Origin: Sitta carolinensis
Lineage: Eukaryota; Chordata; Aves; Passeriformes; Sittidae
Assembly (NCBI GenBank): GCA_032173965.1
Contig: CM063288.1
Location: 25,514,001-25,578,000 of the forward strand
Length of the DNA stretch: 64,000 bases
Direction: 5' to 3'
The notes beneath the pieces are model-generated. The model worked only from the letters and a program-made list of their open reading frames with translations. It had not been told where the DNA came from and made no database searches. Shown here piece after piece: positions 53,301-64,000 of the stretch (position 1 is its first letter; each line of letters opens with the position of its first letter). The position numbers were made by a program, and so were the translations under genes.

Positions 53301-56300
53301 TATCTGGACTAATTCTTTGTCACTGTACTAATTAATTCAGCATGCTGCAGAAAAGATGCTAATTTGGGCATCAAAGAAATAAATGGGTGGGGGGAGGTTG
53401 TGTTTAATCAGAGTTTTTAAAAGATAAGTTTTACTCCTGTTAGACTGGTTCTGGAAGTTCACTCATTTTAGTCTAGCTCCAGCAGTCTGATAAAGTAAAT
53501 AAAAAATAAATCAAAAAATACAAAAATGGCACTTGTTTTCTTAATTTTGATGTAACATAATAAGGTGGACTTTTTTATATTTGCAACTTCTGCATAACTC
53601 CTCTCTTCTTACTGATCACAGTAATTTTAACTCTGATCACAGCATTAGCATAATCTGGATATCTCCCAAAATAATTTGAAGATGGCTAAATATGAGGATA
53701 CTCACATTCATGCAGTTCAGCTGCATTTGTGAAACACAAACAATAATTGCAGAATAGCACACTTGGACAATTTGTTCCGTGCTTCCACTAATGTAATAAA
53801 TCAGAGGTTAGGTCATTTTTTCCCTTTTCAGGGGAGCTGGTTTTGGTTGCCTGAGCTGCCCTGTTGTTTGCCATGGAAAGATGGTTTAGCTGCCCTCTTC
53901 TTGTTGCTGCCCTGGGAAGTGAGCCCTAGTAGTGGGACAACAGGGAGGCAGCAGCCCGGCTGCAAAAGCAAACCTCACCAAATCTAACTGAAAGTCCTTT
54001 TTTTTCCTCTTTATTTTCCAGATCTCTTTCCAATTTACCCAACAGTGTTGGTGTTGTACAGGGCACTGTCCCAGAATTGGAGGCACTCGCCCCCCAGGAG
54101 CAGGGAGCAGCAGGGGCTGAAATAGCCCTCTCCTGTGTTCATCATCTTCTTGGTGCCTTGCTTTCACCCTGCCAAAGCAGGGAGGTTGGGTTAAGACCTG
54201 CTCCGGGCAAGACTTTGTCATGACGAGGTTTTGCTGTAATGTGTCTTGCACACTGGGAAGGGTATCTTGGTGTTGCTGGGGCTAAATTCTCCACAGAGGG
54301 GATGCGATCCACTCTCTTGAAGCAAGGCACTGGCAGAGGACCAGGAAAAGAGATGCTTAACCCCTCCTGTCCACAGCCCCCCAGCACAGAGCTCCCCTTT
54401 TACCATATGTTTAATTTGTGCACAGAGGCACTTCCATCTTCTGGGATATCGATGAAGATTGGAACACTGTTGCCCAGCCTTTGCTGTGTGTGCTCCATTC
54501 CCAAACATGTTTTACCAATACAAGTTCTTTTCTTTCTGTAGTTTTTTTAGCTGTTGCAAAGCTCTTGATCCCACTGGTGTAATGCTCAATGGCACACTTC
54601 TACCCAGTAAGTAAACATTTAGCAACAAACCTTTTAGGTATTTAGAGAGCCACTAAAAATGTGAAAGATGTATTTCATTAATGCTGCTATTAACATAAAT
54701 GTAAAATGAGCCTGGCCTGTAATCACCATCAAGTCTGATTCACTAAGGATCTTTACAGCAATATTTAATACTCTGTAAAAGTGTATGTATGAAAGCAATT
54801 AATCAAAGCACAGCACTGCTTCTAGAGTATTTCTTCTACCGTAAAAGCTGTGATAAAATAACTTAAAAACACACCGCAGTAGTGGCAGTTAATAAGCTTT
54901 TTATAGTCCCTGTGTGGACCCGAAAATCATACCTTATTAGTATCTTTATCTTTCTTTCTCACTTACTCATTCTTACTCACATTTAAATTTAATTTTAAGA
55001 TTTATTTCTAGCCCTTCATAAGGGACCTGCTTTAATAATCTCAGCATTTTTCCCCATTTTGCTGTAAAATGACTAAGAGTCAGAGCTTTTGTTATATGTA
55101 CTTTACAAATCACTCTGGTTTTTTACATATCATTTCTGGAGATGTCAAGATTTTCTGACAGTATTAGGCTTTGTGTTTTGCTTGACTGTCATAGGCTCTC
55201 TTGAATTATTTTCCCACAGATGTTTGTACTTTCATTATGTACCTTGTTAGCTGCAGTGGAACCTCCTGATCCTGGGCAACTGAATTAGCTAAGAAATCCA
55301 AATTGCTGAATTTAGTCAGCAAGCTACTTCAAGGTTCCACCCACCAGATGTTTCTGCTGCTTAGAAGTCTGGGGCTATAGACCTGCCTGCTTTTTAATCC
55401 TTGAAGCAAATATCAACACATTTGAGATCTGGAAGCCCACAGCTCCACACAGAAATGAAGTGTTGCCATGACCACAGCTTTAGGTCTTGCATGCAAGACA
55501 TTTATTCCAAGTAATAACAGAGCAGGTCTGTAGTAAGTTTGTTTTCATTTTTATCCCTTAGAATCCTTGGAAAGAAGCTTTATTGCTATAGCCAGTAGAA
55601 TGGCAATAAATACTGCAAGACAACATACATTTGGTATTCAGAGACTTTATTTCCTTAATGTTTCTGAGGGGAACAATTTCAGTTGTTTGCAGTGTACCCT
55701 TTGAAATTAATAGAAATAGGATAATGCGTCACTCTTGCACAGCATATTTTCAACAGTCGCATACGGGCTTTTCCCAAAAGCACAAAGCGCTCAAAGATCT
55801 GTTCACATAAAGAAAATCCCTTCATGTTTTTATTTACAGGAGAACTGTGCTCTGAGTAGTTGGAATATTAACTTTTCCCAACTGAAAAGTATACTAAGGC
55901 TAACAGGGCTGTAACATCTTTAACAGTGCTCCCCAGGCATTTACAGTGGATAGTCAAAGAACTGGGGCACTCACTCAACCTGGGAAGGCATGGATTTATT
56001 TCCTTACTGTCATTGCAATGACCAGTGGCTTCATTTGACATAAATTGATTATAGATGGCTATAGAATGAGAAGATACAGCTGATCCATTTGTTTTCAGGT
56101 CTTCTAGATATATTTCTCCATTTGTTATAAAAGGTTTTCAGAGTAATAAATCCATCAGATATTAAGTTGAAGTGAATTTGACTGTGCACAGTATAGCAAA
56201 ACAGACATTTTAAAAATTTGTGTACCATACAATTTTTCATTAATGTTTTTATTCTGCTGACAATAGTATTAATATGGAAGGCAGATTTTACCACAGTCCA

Positions 56301-57025
56301 ATTATTCATTGCCTGGAGAACTGGCATTTTCAAATCCTGAAGCCATTCAGTTTCCATAGAATTTTAATATGGATTTGATTAATTCCATAGTATCATTTGA
56401 GAACAGATTTTATCCTATTCTTGTTGAAATCAGTGGATGCCCTCATACTGATAACAATGATAATATGATCAAACCTAATTTGATCATGCAGCAAGTGCTA
56501 TTACTACCAGGTTTTTTTGTAGTTCCAATGAGTGGTACAGACTATTAAGCCTGTAGTGCACAAACCCGTGCAAAATTACAATGGCTGGAAGTTAATTTTA
56601 TCATCAGAAGCCCATGGCAATTAGAACACATCAGTGAGCAGACCGTAACTTTTAGGACAGGGTGTATAAATTCAGGCTGAGATGATACTGGGTTTTTTGT
56701 CATTTAATGCTGTCTGTGTATATTGCTTTTCTTAGTAGTGTTAAATTTTGTGCTGCTTTTATTTTCTAATATTTGTGCAAGATTTTTTGTTGAGCTGAAA
56801 AACATAATAGTAAGAGAATGGAATGAGAAACAGTAATAATAAGAGAATGGATTTTCATGGTATAACACTGTGCAGAACAGGCCAAAAAATTTTGAAAAAA
56901 AAACAGACCTACATCTGAATATTTCCCAAGCCTTGAGCTGTATGCTGCGTACTTAGTATAACAAGTCAAAATTATAAGCCTGCAGAAATCCTATCTGAAG
57001 CAAAAAAATACAAATAAAAAGCCTT

Positions 57026-57590
57026 AGAATCATAATGGCTTGGGTTGGAAGGAACTTTAAAGATCCCCCAGTTCCACCCTGCCATTGGCAGGGACACTTT
57101 CCCCCATCCCAGGTTACTGAAAACCCCATCCAACCTGTCCTCAAACACCTCCAGCAACTCCACAGTTTCACTGAACAAGCTGGTCCAGTGCCTCACCATC
57201 CTGAGTGAGCAATTTTTTCCTAATACCTACTCTAACCCACCCCTTTTCACTTTAAAGCCATTCCCCTTTGTCCTATCACTCCTTGCCCTTGGGAAAAACC
57301 CTTTCCATCTCTTTTGTAGCCCCCTTTAGGTACTGGAAGGTGCCATAAGGTCTCCCTGGAACCTGCTTTCCTCCAGGCTGAACAGCCCCAGCTCTCTCAG
57401 CCTTTCTTGCAGCCCTCTGACTATCTTTGTGGCTTCCTCTGGACTCACTCCAACAGCTCCACATCCTTTTGTATTTTCGAGGCCCCCAGAGCTGGATGCA
57501 GCACTCAGGATGGGATTCCACTCAGGATGGAGAATGGAGTGTAAGGGCAAAATCACCTCAACCTGCTGGCCCCACTGCTTTTAATGCAGC
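57026..57590 (-). mobile_element. 5'-truncated CR1 LINE, minus strand
   Basis: The plus strand begins with AGAATCATAATGGCTTGGG followed by TTGGAAGGAACTTTAAAGAT, which is the reverse complement of an avian CR1 3' end. Familiar CR1 landmarks follow in order, such as the CCAGGCTGAACAGCCCCAG region near 57374 and the GGCCCCCAGAGCTGGA region near 57480. On the minus strand the C-terminus of the CR1 ORF2 protein is readable as RLRELGLFSLEESRFQGDL and then FQYLKGATKEME, but in different frames. A frameshift therefore lies near 57345 and the copy is dead. The element stops near 57590, consistent with the 5' truncation usual for CR1. No full-length ORF and no endonuclease domain are present. Confidence 0.95.
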
Positions 57591-60011
57591 ACAACAACAA
57601 AAGTTGTTTTCATCAAGACCAAGTCATTATTCCCAGTTTATAATTACACTGTAACTTGCCAATTTTTTGGCAAGAGCAGCTCTACCAGCAAACAGCACTG
57701 TTTTTGTAAGGTTTGTCATGTTGGCAGTTATTGCAATCAAAATTGTCACTTTATTTTATTTAAAATGTATTTCTCCAGTAAGCAAGAAATAATATCTAGA
57801 CTTGAAAGGAACGCATGTTAGACTACTTTTTTTTTTTACATTTCTCTCGAGTATGCAACATATCCAACTTCAACTCCCTGCAGCAATACAAAATGCCCAA
57901 GAATAATGTTTTCAAAATCAATACATGCTACAGTCAAATATGAAACTCACGAACCTATAATTGAAACTGTGAGAGAAAAGCAGGCAGCCTGAATATAAAC
58001 AAAGTACCAGAGCTGGATTATGACCAAGATGCAAGTGCTAATATGGCCTCTTGAGAAAACTGATATGAGACCTTCCCAGCATACAGCAAGTGTTAGAAAG
58101 CAGGGGTGTTTCAGGAGCAGCCTGTTTCAGGAGCCTGCTGGTGCTCATACCCAGGTGATTTCTTGTTTGGCTGCCTGACATCTCTGCAGAGAGTAATATG
58201 TACAGTTTCATTTGGCTTTTCTTTTTCACCTGGGTCATTTCATACCTGTGCACCCACCTTACTTTGTTTCTCCTCACTCTACATACAACCTCTGTCTCAT
58301 CTTTCCTGACTGCTTCCTTCACTACCACCACCACCTTCTGATGAGGTTTGTGACTCCAGTCTCTTGGAACTGCTGGAACTCAGAAAGTGGTAGTGAAATC
58401 AGTGTGCTGCTGTACACTCAGAAAAAGGAAAGTGTGGAAATTATATACTGTATTTCCAGAAGCGCTGAAATGAGTAGGAACCAGGAAAAAAGGGCTGAAG
58501 ATGGTTTGTAGACAAAGTGTTATGTATATTTTGAGCAAAGGATCCCTCAAAGAATGCAAGACACCATCTATCTCTCCTGCAGCACATAGGTAAAAAGAGA
58601 AAACCATGCACTGATAGGACTCTCTCTGCTCCCCAGCACAGTCCATGACAGACATGCAATAAAGCATCTCATGTTACTACCTGTAGTATTTGCCCTTTTT
58701 ATTAGTACCAGATGCTTTGTGTCTGTCTCTCACATTCATCATTCCCTGTCTAACCAAGTTCTTATTGTCTGGAAAACTTGCTGCAGAGTTCCCAGTAACT
58801 CCATTTGAGTATAAGCTCAGAATTATTAATTAAAATCACAAAAAAATTTGGATCATTATCTTATGCGCCTGACTGTTTGCAGAATTTCTGCTTTTGTCTA
58901 TGGTGAAACATAAAGTCAATGATTTACAGCTTAAGTATAGTCACAGTAGTTCAGCTGTTCCACTTGAGGCAGTTTAGGCTGACATGAAAAATAAAAAGGG
59001 TGAAAGAAAGATCTCAGAGTCAATTCTACAGACTTTTACAGAAGAGTTTGCAGTTTTGAGTCAGAGTAATTAGTTTGCAATGTAGTATATTTAATTTTAC
59101 TTTACATTGTTGTCATGCATATAAGGACACATTTGCAGGGGAAGACACAGCTTGATCATTTACTTGTGGAACTGAGAATTTTAAATTTCTGAAGAGGAGG
59201 GGAGGTTTTTAAACCTTTTGTTTGGTCCATAATTCATGAGTGTATTTGACCCTAGTATTTTGTCTAACTCCACCAGAAATTAAATGTGGCTCCCCAGTTC
59301 AGCCACCTTTTATAGGCTGGGTAAAGCAGACTTGTTATGCATATTTGTACAGTATATAAAACACCAGTGCAAGCCCCAAACCCACTGGGGCCTCTGGAGG
59401 ACTTTCACAGCATAAATATTGCATGATAGTATATTACTAGGCTGAAAGAAAACCCCCGAAGTTTAAAAAAGAGCTCTTATGAACTGTCTACTTTGTACTC
59501 TTGGAACAAAGCAAGATTTTACTCTTTCTGATTGCATTCTCATTTAAACAAAGAACAAATCCTAAAATTAGGGTGTCATGAATGTGAGACAGTATTTACT
59601 GGTAAGAGCAATACAGTGGCCCAGTCTGGGTGCTGATACCACAGCCACTGCAGATGACTTTCAGAGAGCTGTCATGTGGCAAGAGGAGCCTTCAGCCACT
59701 TCAAAATGTGCCATATTAATGCACCAGCTCTGCAATGCCCTGCATTACAGGTTTGACAGGGCTTTTCAACTAAGTTTCAAGCAATAGCTTTCAAAAGTAC
59801 AGAGTCCAAATCAATTTGTAACCAGTCCTTCCTCTTGCATATGGCCCAGGTAATACTGATAACAAATCTTGCAATGTGGGAAATTTATGAGTCACTAAGA
59901 TAAAAACTCAGTGTTTCAATTGCCTACAATTTCTGTGGTTTATGATAGATAAGTACTGTTTTTCCTTCTGTAATTATTTCCTCATGACTCCTTCTTTGAT
60001 ATCTTTAACAG
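57591..60011 (+). other. PARD3B: End of the 39.6 kb PARD3B intron, with 3' splice site
   Basis: Intron sequence ending with a pyrimidine-rich stretch and ATCTTTAACAG, acceptor AG at 60010-60011. A T run lies at about 57828-57838. Open frames of up to about 99 codons between 58038 and 58667 lie on both strands and match nothing known. Confidence 0.75.
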
Positions 60012-60122
60012 ATTTGGAAAGAAGAAAGAAGATAAAAGTGGGAAAGCAGATCAGAAGGGGACTCCAAAGCAAGGCATGCTTAAAGAGGAAGAGCTGGAGA
60101 AAATGAAAGAGGAGCGTGAAAG
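60012..60122 (+). CDS. PARD3B: PARD3B exon C: start of the charged helical segment
   Basis: Partial coding sequence: a 111-base internal exon with phase 2 at both ends. The first A completes the Arg codon split by the preceding intron, and the exon then reads FGKKKEDKSGKADQKGTP, KQGMLKEEELEKMKEERE, and the first two bases of another Arg codon. The donor is GTGAGT, close to consensus. PARD3B continues with an IGAKHQELREKQAR-type helix, encoded by an exon beyond this window. The heptad-like Glu/Lys-rich end suggests the beginning of a coiled coil or long single helix, in the C-terminal part of Par-3 proteins known for microtubule, membrane and partner contacts. Agreement of phase and protein order with the exons 40 kb upstream supports one gene model. 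Confidence 0.93.
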
Positions 60123-61500
60123 GTGAGTAAATGGCAGTAGCATTTTCACTCTGAAGTGAAAAACTTCAGAGCAAGGGGTTTCCTGAAGGAACAGCCAGCC
60201 AGCCTGTCCCAGACAATGCCCACTGCAGTCAGGTCCAGGCAAGCCAGACTCCTGGCTGAGTCAGAGCTGCTGTGTGACAGCAGCCTGTTGTTCTCCTGCA
60301 GTTTCTGTGAACTTCACTGTCCCATCCAAATCCCACCTTCTGCTTTAGCTGGTGATGATCAGTTCTTCCAAACTCTGTTTCACCTCTGCCCATTCCCAAG
60401 GCCAGCTGACTTAGTAATTTTCTCCTCTACTTCTTTACAACAAGAACCTCCTCCCTTCTCTCCTGACAGCTTCTGCCATTGCTTTCCAGTACTTCAGACC
60501 CCTTTGGCTTCAGCTGGCTGTGCCATCAAATAGTTTTTGTACTTTGATATGTTCTTTTCTGCACAGTGTTTGCTGGTAAGCCACATGTTGCAGAAATATG
60601 TATGCAACAAATGTTAAATATGACAAGGAAACACCTGGAAGAAAGCAGGTTCAGATGGTTAAAATCAGTATGCAGAGGCAGGAGTTTTCCAGCAGTGGGA
60701 TGGGCAAGAGGGGCAAGGCAAGAAGCTGGGTGTGTGCCTCCTAGGAGTTGTATTTCTGAGGTAAGACACTGGAAGTCTGTCCTGTTCATAAAATATACTT
60801 TCCTATTCCCAGTCTTAGTGAATTCCTTATCTTTCCAGATTAAGAGATTTTACAGTTTTCTGCTTTTCCTCATGTCTACCATTCAGAAACTGGAAACAGT
60901 TGGTCAGTGTCAACAAGGTTCAGAAAACTCCACTTTCCCCACCTCATCCAGAAGTCTTTGTTTCCCTCTGATGGCTGCTATCAGAAAAGTTAAAGAGCCC
61001 ATAGTTTCTGGCTCTCAAGAAGTGTCTGTAGATGCTGTAAAACTTTACAAGTTATAGAAATACATTTTGTCAGTGCAAGCAGAAAACTTTCAGAGGTCTC
61101 TCTCCTTCACTGGAGCATCGTGCTCCTGGGAGACGGAATATGGTTCCTTTTGGGCAGACAGTATTTCCACACGGGACAACCTTTGTGGTACTGCTCAGTG
61201 CCCAGGGAAAAGACACCCTTCTTTCATTCGAGTCATGTGGTGCATGGTCAGCACTATAAATGGTAGCTAATGGACTTGACTGGGGAAAAAAGTCAATCCA
61301 AACCCTTAAAGTCTGCTGCTAACTTTTACTGTTTTAAAAGCTAGCAAGGTATCTAGTTACTGCAGTGCTGCTACTGGATATGCTTAGCCAGTGCTTAAGT
61401 ATTTAGTTCATCTAAGTTAAGTAGTGTCAGGAGAAACTTTGTACCATTTGTTTTAAAATTTCTGTGCCGCGTCCTTGATTTTGCCAGATTGATGAGTGCC

Positions 61501-61680
61501 TTTATATTAAACTTCTGACTCCCAATTTGGAGACTGGCAATTTGAGAGGTATGTGTCCTTCATTTTAAAGAAGCCAGTGTCTTTTATTAGGATCCTGGCA
61601 AGCTAAGAAGCATGTATCCCATCTGTTAAAGGGCCAGTGTCATTTACTAAAATGTTGGCAGGCTGGAAGGAATGAACCCT
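61501..61680. repeat. Decayed 60-base tandem repeat, 2 clear copies plus 1 partial
   Basis: 61561-61620 and 61621-61680 align base for base with period 60, sharing TTAAAG, GCCAGTGTC, TTTA, TGGCA and GGCT/AGCT words. The preceding 60 bases share CTGGCA, GAGAGGTATGTGTCC-like and neighbouring positions with a one-base slip, suggesting an older third copy. No function is evident. Confidence 0.75.
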
Positions 61681-62138
61681 TCTGTCTAGAGGTCTAACAT
61701 TCCAATTGGACACAAGATAATTGTTCTTAATATTTCTTTAGCGTTGTGTGCTTTTTTTTTTAATTACAGTCACTGATTGACAGTAACTTGGTACGGCTGC
61801 ATTAGAAACTGGCAGCTCAATGTCTCCATCATTCTAGTTTCTCTAGTAATGATTTCAGTTTTGACCTGGAAGAGTTTGTGACTGAAATGGAGAACAGCAG
61901 GTGTGTTGAGAAGTGGATGAACCAAGATGATATTTTTAACTCACTTATTTGATTCTTCTTCTGTAAGGCACAAGAATAGGAATATCACACTTCTGTGTCA
62001 GGTAGTATGTCTTATATCTCTGGGGAATTAAAATTAATTTTTTTTTTTAAATCCCAGAAAAATAGTGAAGAAATTTTCCCTATGTTATCTTCAAATGAAT
62101 GCAACATGCAGTAAAAATGAGCAATTTGCTTAAACTTT

Positions 62139-62188
62139 GTAAATTAAGAGCATGGCTGCTCTTGTAAATTAAGTAAGAGCATGGCTGC
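62139..62188. repeat. Short direct duplication
   Basis: TGTAAATTAAGAGCATGGCTGC is repeated almost at once as TGTAAATTAAGTAAGAGCATGGCTGC, with a four-base insertion in the second copy. This is recent slippage or tandem duplication. Confidence 0.85.
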
Positions 62189-64000
62189 GTGTTTGCCCAC
62201 ATAAGACTATCTACAGGCTTACTATTGAACCCTTCTTGCACTGGTCATAAAATAGAAGAGGCTTTATTTTGTTAGAAGAAAATTATATAAAGAAGCTACT
62301 TCTCCTGTATGGGTAAAAACTGGGAATTTGATTAAAATCACTAAGGAAACATTACCTGACTTGAAGGTAAATCAGTCCTTTTGCTTAGTCATTGACTGTT
62401 CACCTAATGATGATGCTCAGCAAGACAGTAAAGACAAGTTTTATAGCTCTTTCCCAAGATTTAGCAATTCTATAATACAATTCAAGTCCAAGATTTTAAT
62501 GCACATATTGGCAAAGAAAACCTTGTGGCACATTCATACCATAGATCATCTGCTCCTATGACTTCACTAGCTGCAATCCTGCATACTTGGTCTCATATTT
62601 ATAAAACTGAAGCTTAGTAGAACGCATTCATATTTTCAGATCTGTTCTTGTTGAGTGAAATGCATGTATGTTAAAACTACTGGGGATGTAATAGTAGAAC
62701 AGACTACAGAAATGTAGCAAGTTTTGTCCCTGATACCTGTGGTCAAATCTTATATTTAACAGCTTGAACAAACTAAAATTGTTTTTCTAACACTTAGCCT
62801 TTCCAGAATAAATTAAATGCACATCTAATTTTACTTTTCCAAGATCAGCTGTATAACAAATTCTTGTTCAGATCCTCAATTCAATTATTACAATCCTAAA
62901 GTCAGATTCTTTGCTTAAACAGTTTTCTTAAATGCTGACTGTCTACCATACTATCTGATACTATGATTTTTCATGTGACTGTTTTGTTGGGGTTTTTTTT
63001 CAGAGGCCTGTTGTCCATTTTGGACACCAGTGGAAGAGGTTGGATTAGTTGATTTTTTGGGCTGGGTGTGACAGGATTAATGATCAAGTGCTTTTCAGCA
63101 TCTTAGCAGCTGTGGAACTCGCCTGGTTTTGGATATTGGTTTTGCATGCAATATATGCTTGGCAGCTCTCCAAAAAGCAGAATACTGTTCCAAGATCTCA
63201 GCTGAGAAATATTTTTTAGTAGGAAGTGCATTTTCAGTTTACAGGACTAGGCCGTCTCTCATAGTTTTGCAGAGTTTTCTGGTTGGTATTGGATAGGCAC
63301 AACAATATTTCACAAAATCCCAGCGATAGGTTTTCTGTAAAGACTGCAGCCTACTTCCAGAAATTTTGACAAGCTTTAGATGTGCAAAAATGTCACATGT
63401 GTTCACTGCACAATTATAGGCTGGCCGTGCACTACAAGCTCAGTGACTCTGGCTCTGACAGGAAACATCAGTTCCTGCATAGGTGTGCTGCATGAGTGTA
63501 AGCCCATCGTGCCTGGAACAGGTTGTGTTTCCTGCTCCACAGAGGAGGAATTGAACAGTGCATGTGCAACAAGTCTGGCACATCCAGAATGTGTTAGAGC
63601 TAGTGGGTGTATGCAGACAGAGTATTCAGTGCTCACTCTGTAATGCAGATGATTCCCAAAAGGACAGGATTTGCTTGCACATTGGTCCTCAGCATAAATT
63701 TGCCTGACAACTTCTTTTATGGGCTGCCAAGTTTAAGATTTGAACCTCAGAAAGTGAAAATAAATTTAGTATTTCGCTAGCCTGGTAATTTCTATTTCCA
63801 TTCCACATTGTCCCAGTCTCAGTTTTCAGTACAACTCTCTGTGCTGCCTTGTAGCTGCAGTTCTCTGAAGCAGCTCCACATCCTGCACTGAAATGCTGAC
63901 ATAATTATTTTTTTTTATGCTTGTATTCCCTAGCAATTCCCACCAAGATCAAGGTCTCATTGTGTTCACTGCTGTTAGGGAAGCTTGGGCCTCACCCAAA

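Larger units (their letters stand above)
44260..57025 (+). other. PARD3B: PARD3B intron, mostly featureless
   Basis: Contents noted are the local duplication at 45129-45776, a 24-base T run at 47618-47641, a purine-rich tract at 50251-50370, a slightly GC-richer stretch at 53820-54400, and an AT-rich repeat-free block at about 54600-54950 with an enhancer-like texture. I see no exon, named transposon or RNA gene. Open frames reach about 121 codons and are unrecognised. Confidence 0.6.
60123..64000 (+). other. PARD3B: Start of the next PARD3B intron (continues outside the window)
   Basis: A strong donor, GTGAGT, opens the intron. The expected next exon, beginning with the IGAKHQEL segment, was looked for and not found before 64000. 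Open frames at 60566-61057 (163 codons) and 63380-63643 (87 codons, cysteine-rich) are unrecognised. Small repeats are described separately. Confidence 0.75.

Noticed and set aside
53820..54541. Overlapping open frames of 74-121 codons in a mildly GC-rich stretch
   Set aside because: Frames are open on both strands, no domain is recognised, and no splice sites in phase with the PARD3B exons were found.
60566..61057. 163-codon open frame after exon C
   Set aside because: It does not match the expected PARD3B continuation (IGAKHQEL...), and no family is recognised. Probably chance.
63380..63643. 87-codon cysteine-rich open frame that could look like a small secreted peptide
   Set aside because: No convincing signal peptide or regular cysteine spacing is seen, and the opposite strand is also open over the same DNA.

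Overview
The window is vertebrate nuclear DNA, most likely from a bird. It is AT-rich with long gene-free stretches, its coding sequence is split by canonical GT-AG introns, and its only clear young transposable element is a 5'-truncated CR1 LINE of the avian kind. There is no prokaryotic gene organisation. The species cannot be named from the sequence.

I can support one gene: three consecutive plus-strand exons of PARD3B (Par-3 family cell polarity regulator beta, also PAR3L), at 19062-19268, 20225-20453 and 60012-60122. Their intron phases agree (1-1, 1-2, 2-2). Together they give about 181 complete codons, plus a split codon at each end, from the part of the protein after the PDZ domains: the conserved serine-rich/RGRGC block, a lysine-rich linker, and the start of a charged helical segment. 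The upstream exons lie more than 19 kb to the left. The next exon lies beyond the right edge.

Layout: 1-19061 is the end of a large intron and contains a GC-rich block with small minisatellites (17.04-17.53 kb). 19062-20453 holds two exons around a 956-base intron. 20454-60011 is a 39.6 kb intron that carries two very old minus-strand L2-type LINE reverse-transcriptase remnants (22.74-23.33 and about 33.7-34.2 kb), an AT-rich block with a perfect 15-bp-arm palindrome (24.45 kb), a short high-identity local duplication (45.13 and 45.67 kb), a GC-rich patch (43.7-44.26 kb), and a minus-strand CR1 remnant (57.03-57.59 kb). 60012-60122 is the third exon, and 60123-64000 is the start of the next intron, with a decayed 60-bp tandem repeat at 61.5-61.68 kb.

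I found no tRNA, rRNA, CRISPR array, complete mobile element or second protein gene. I see no convincing new biological system. The observations most worth checking are the local duplication near 45 kb, the ancient L2 remnants, and possible conserved noncoding sequence in the introns.
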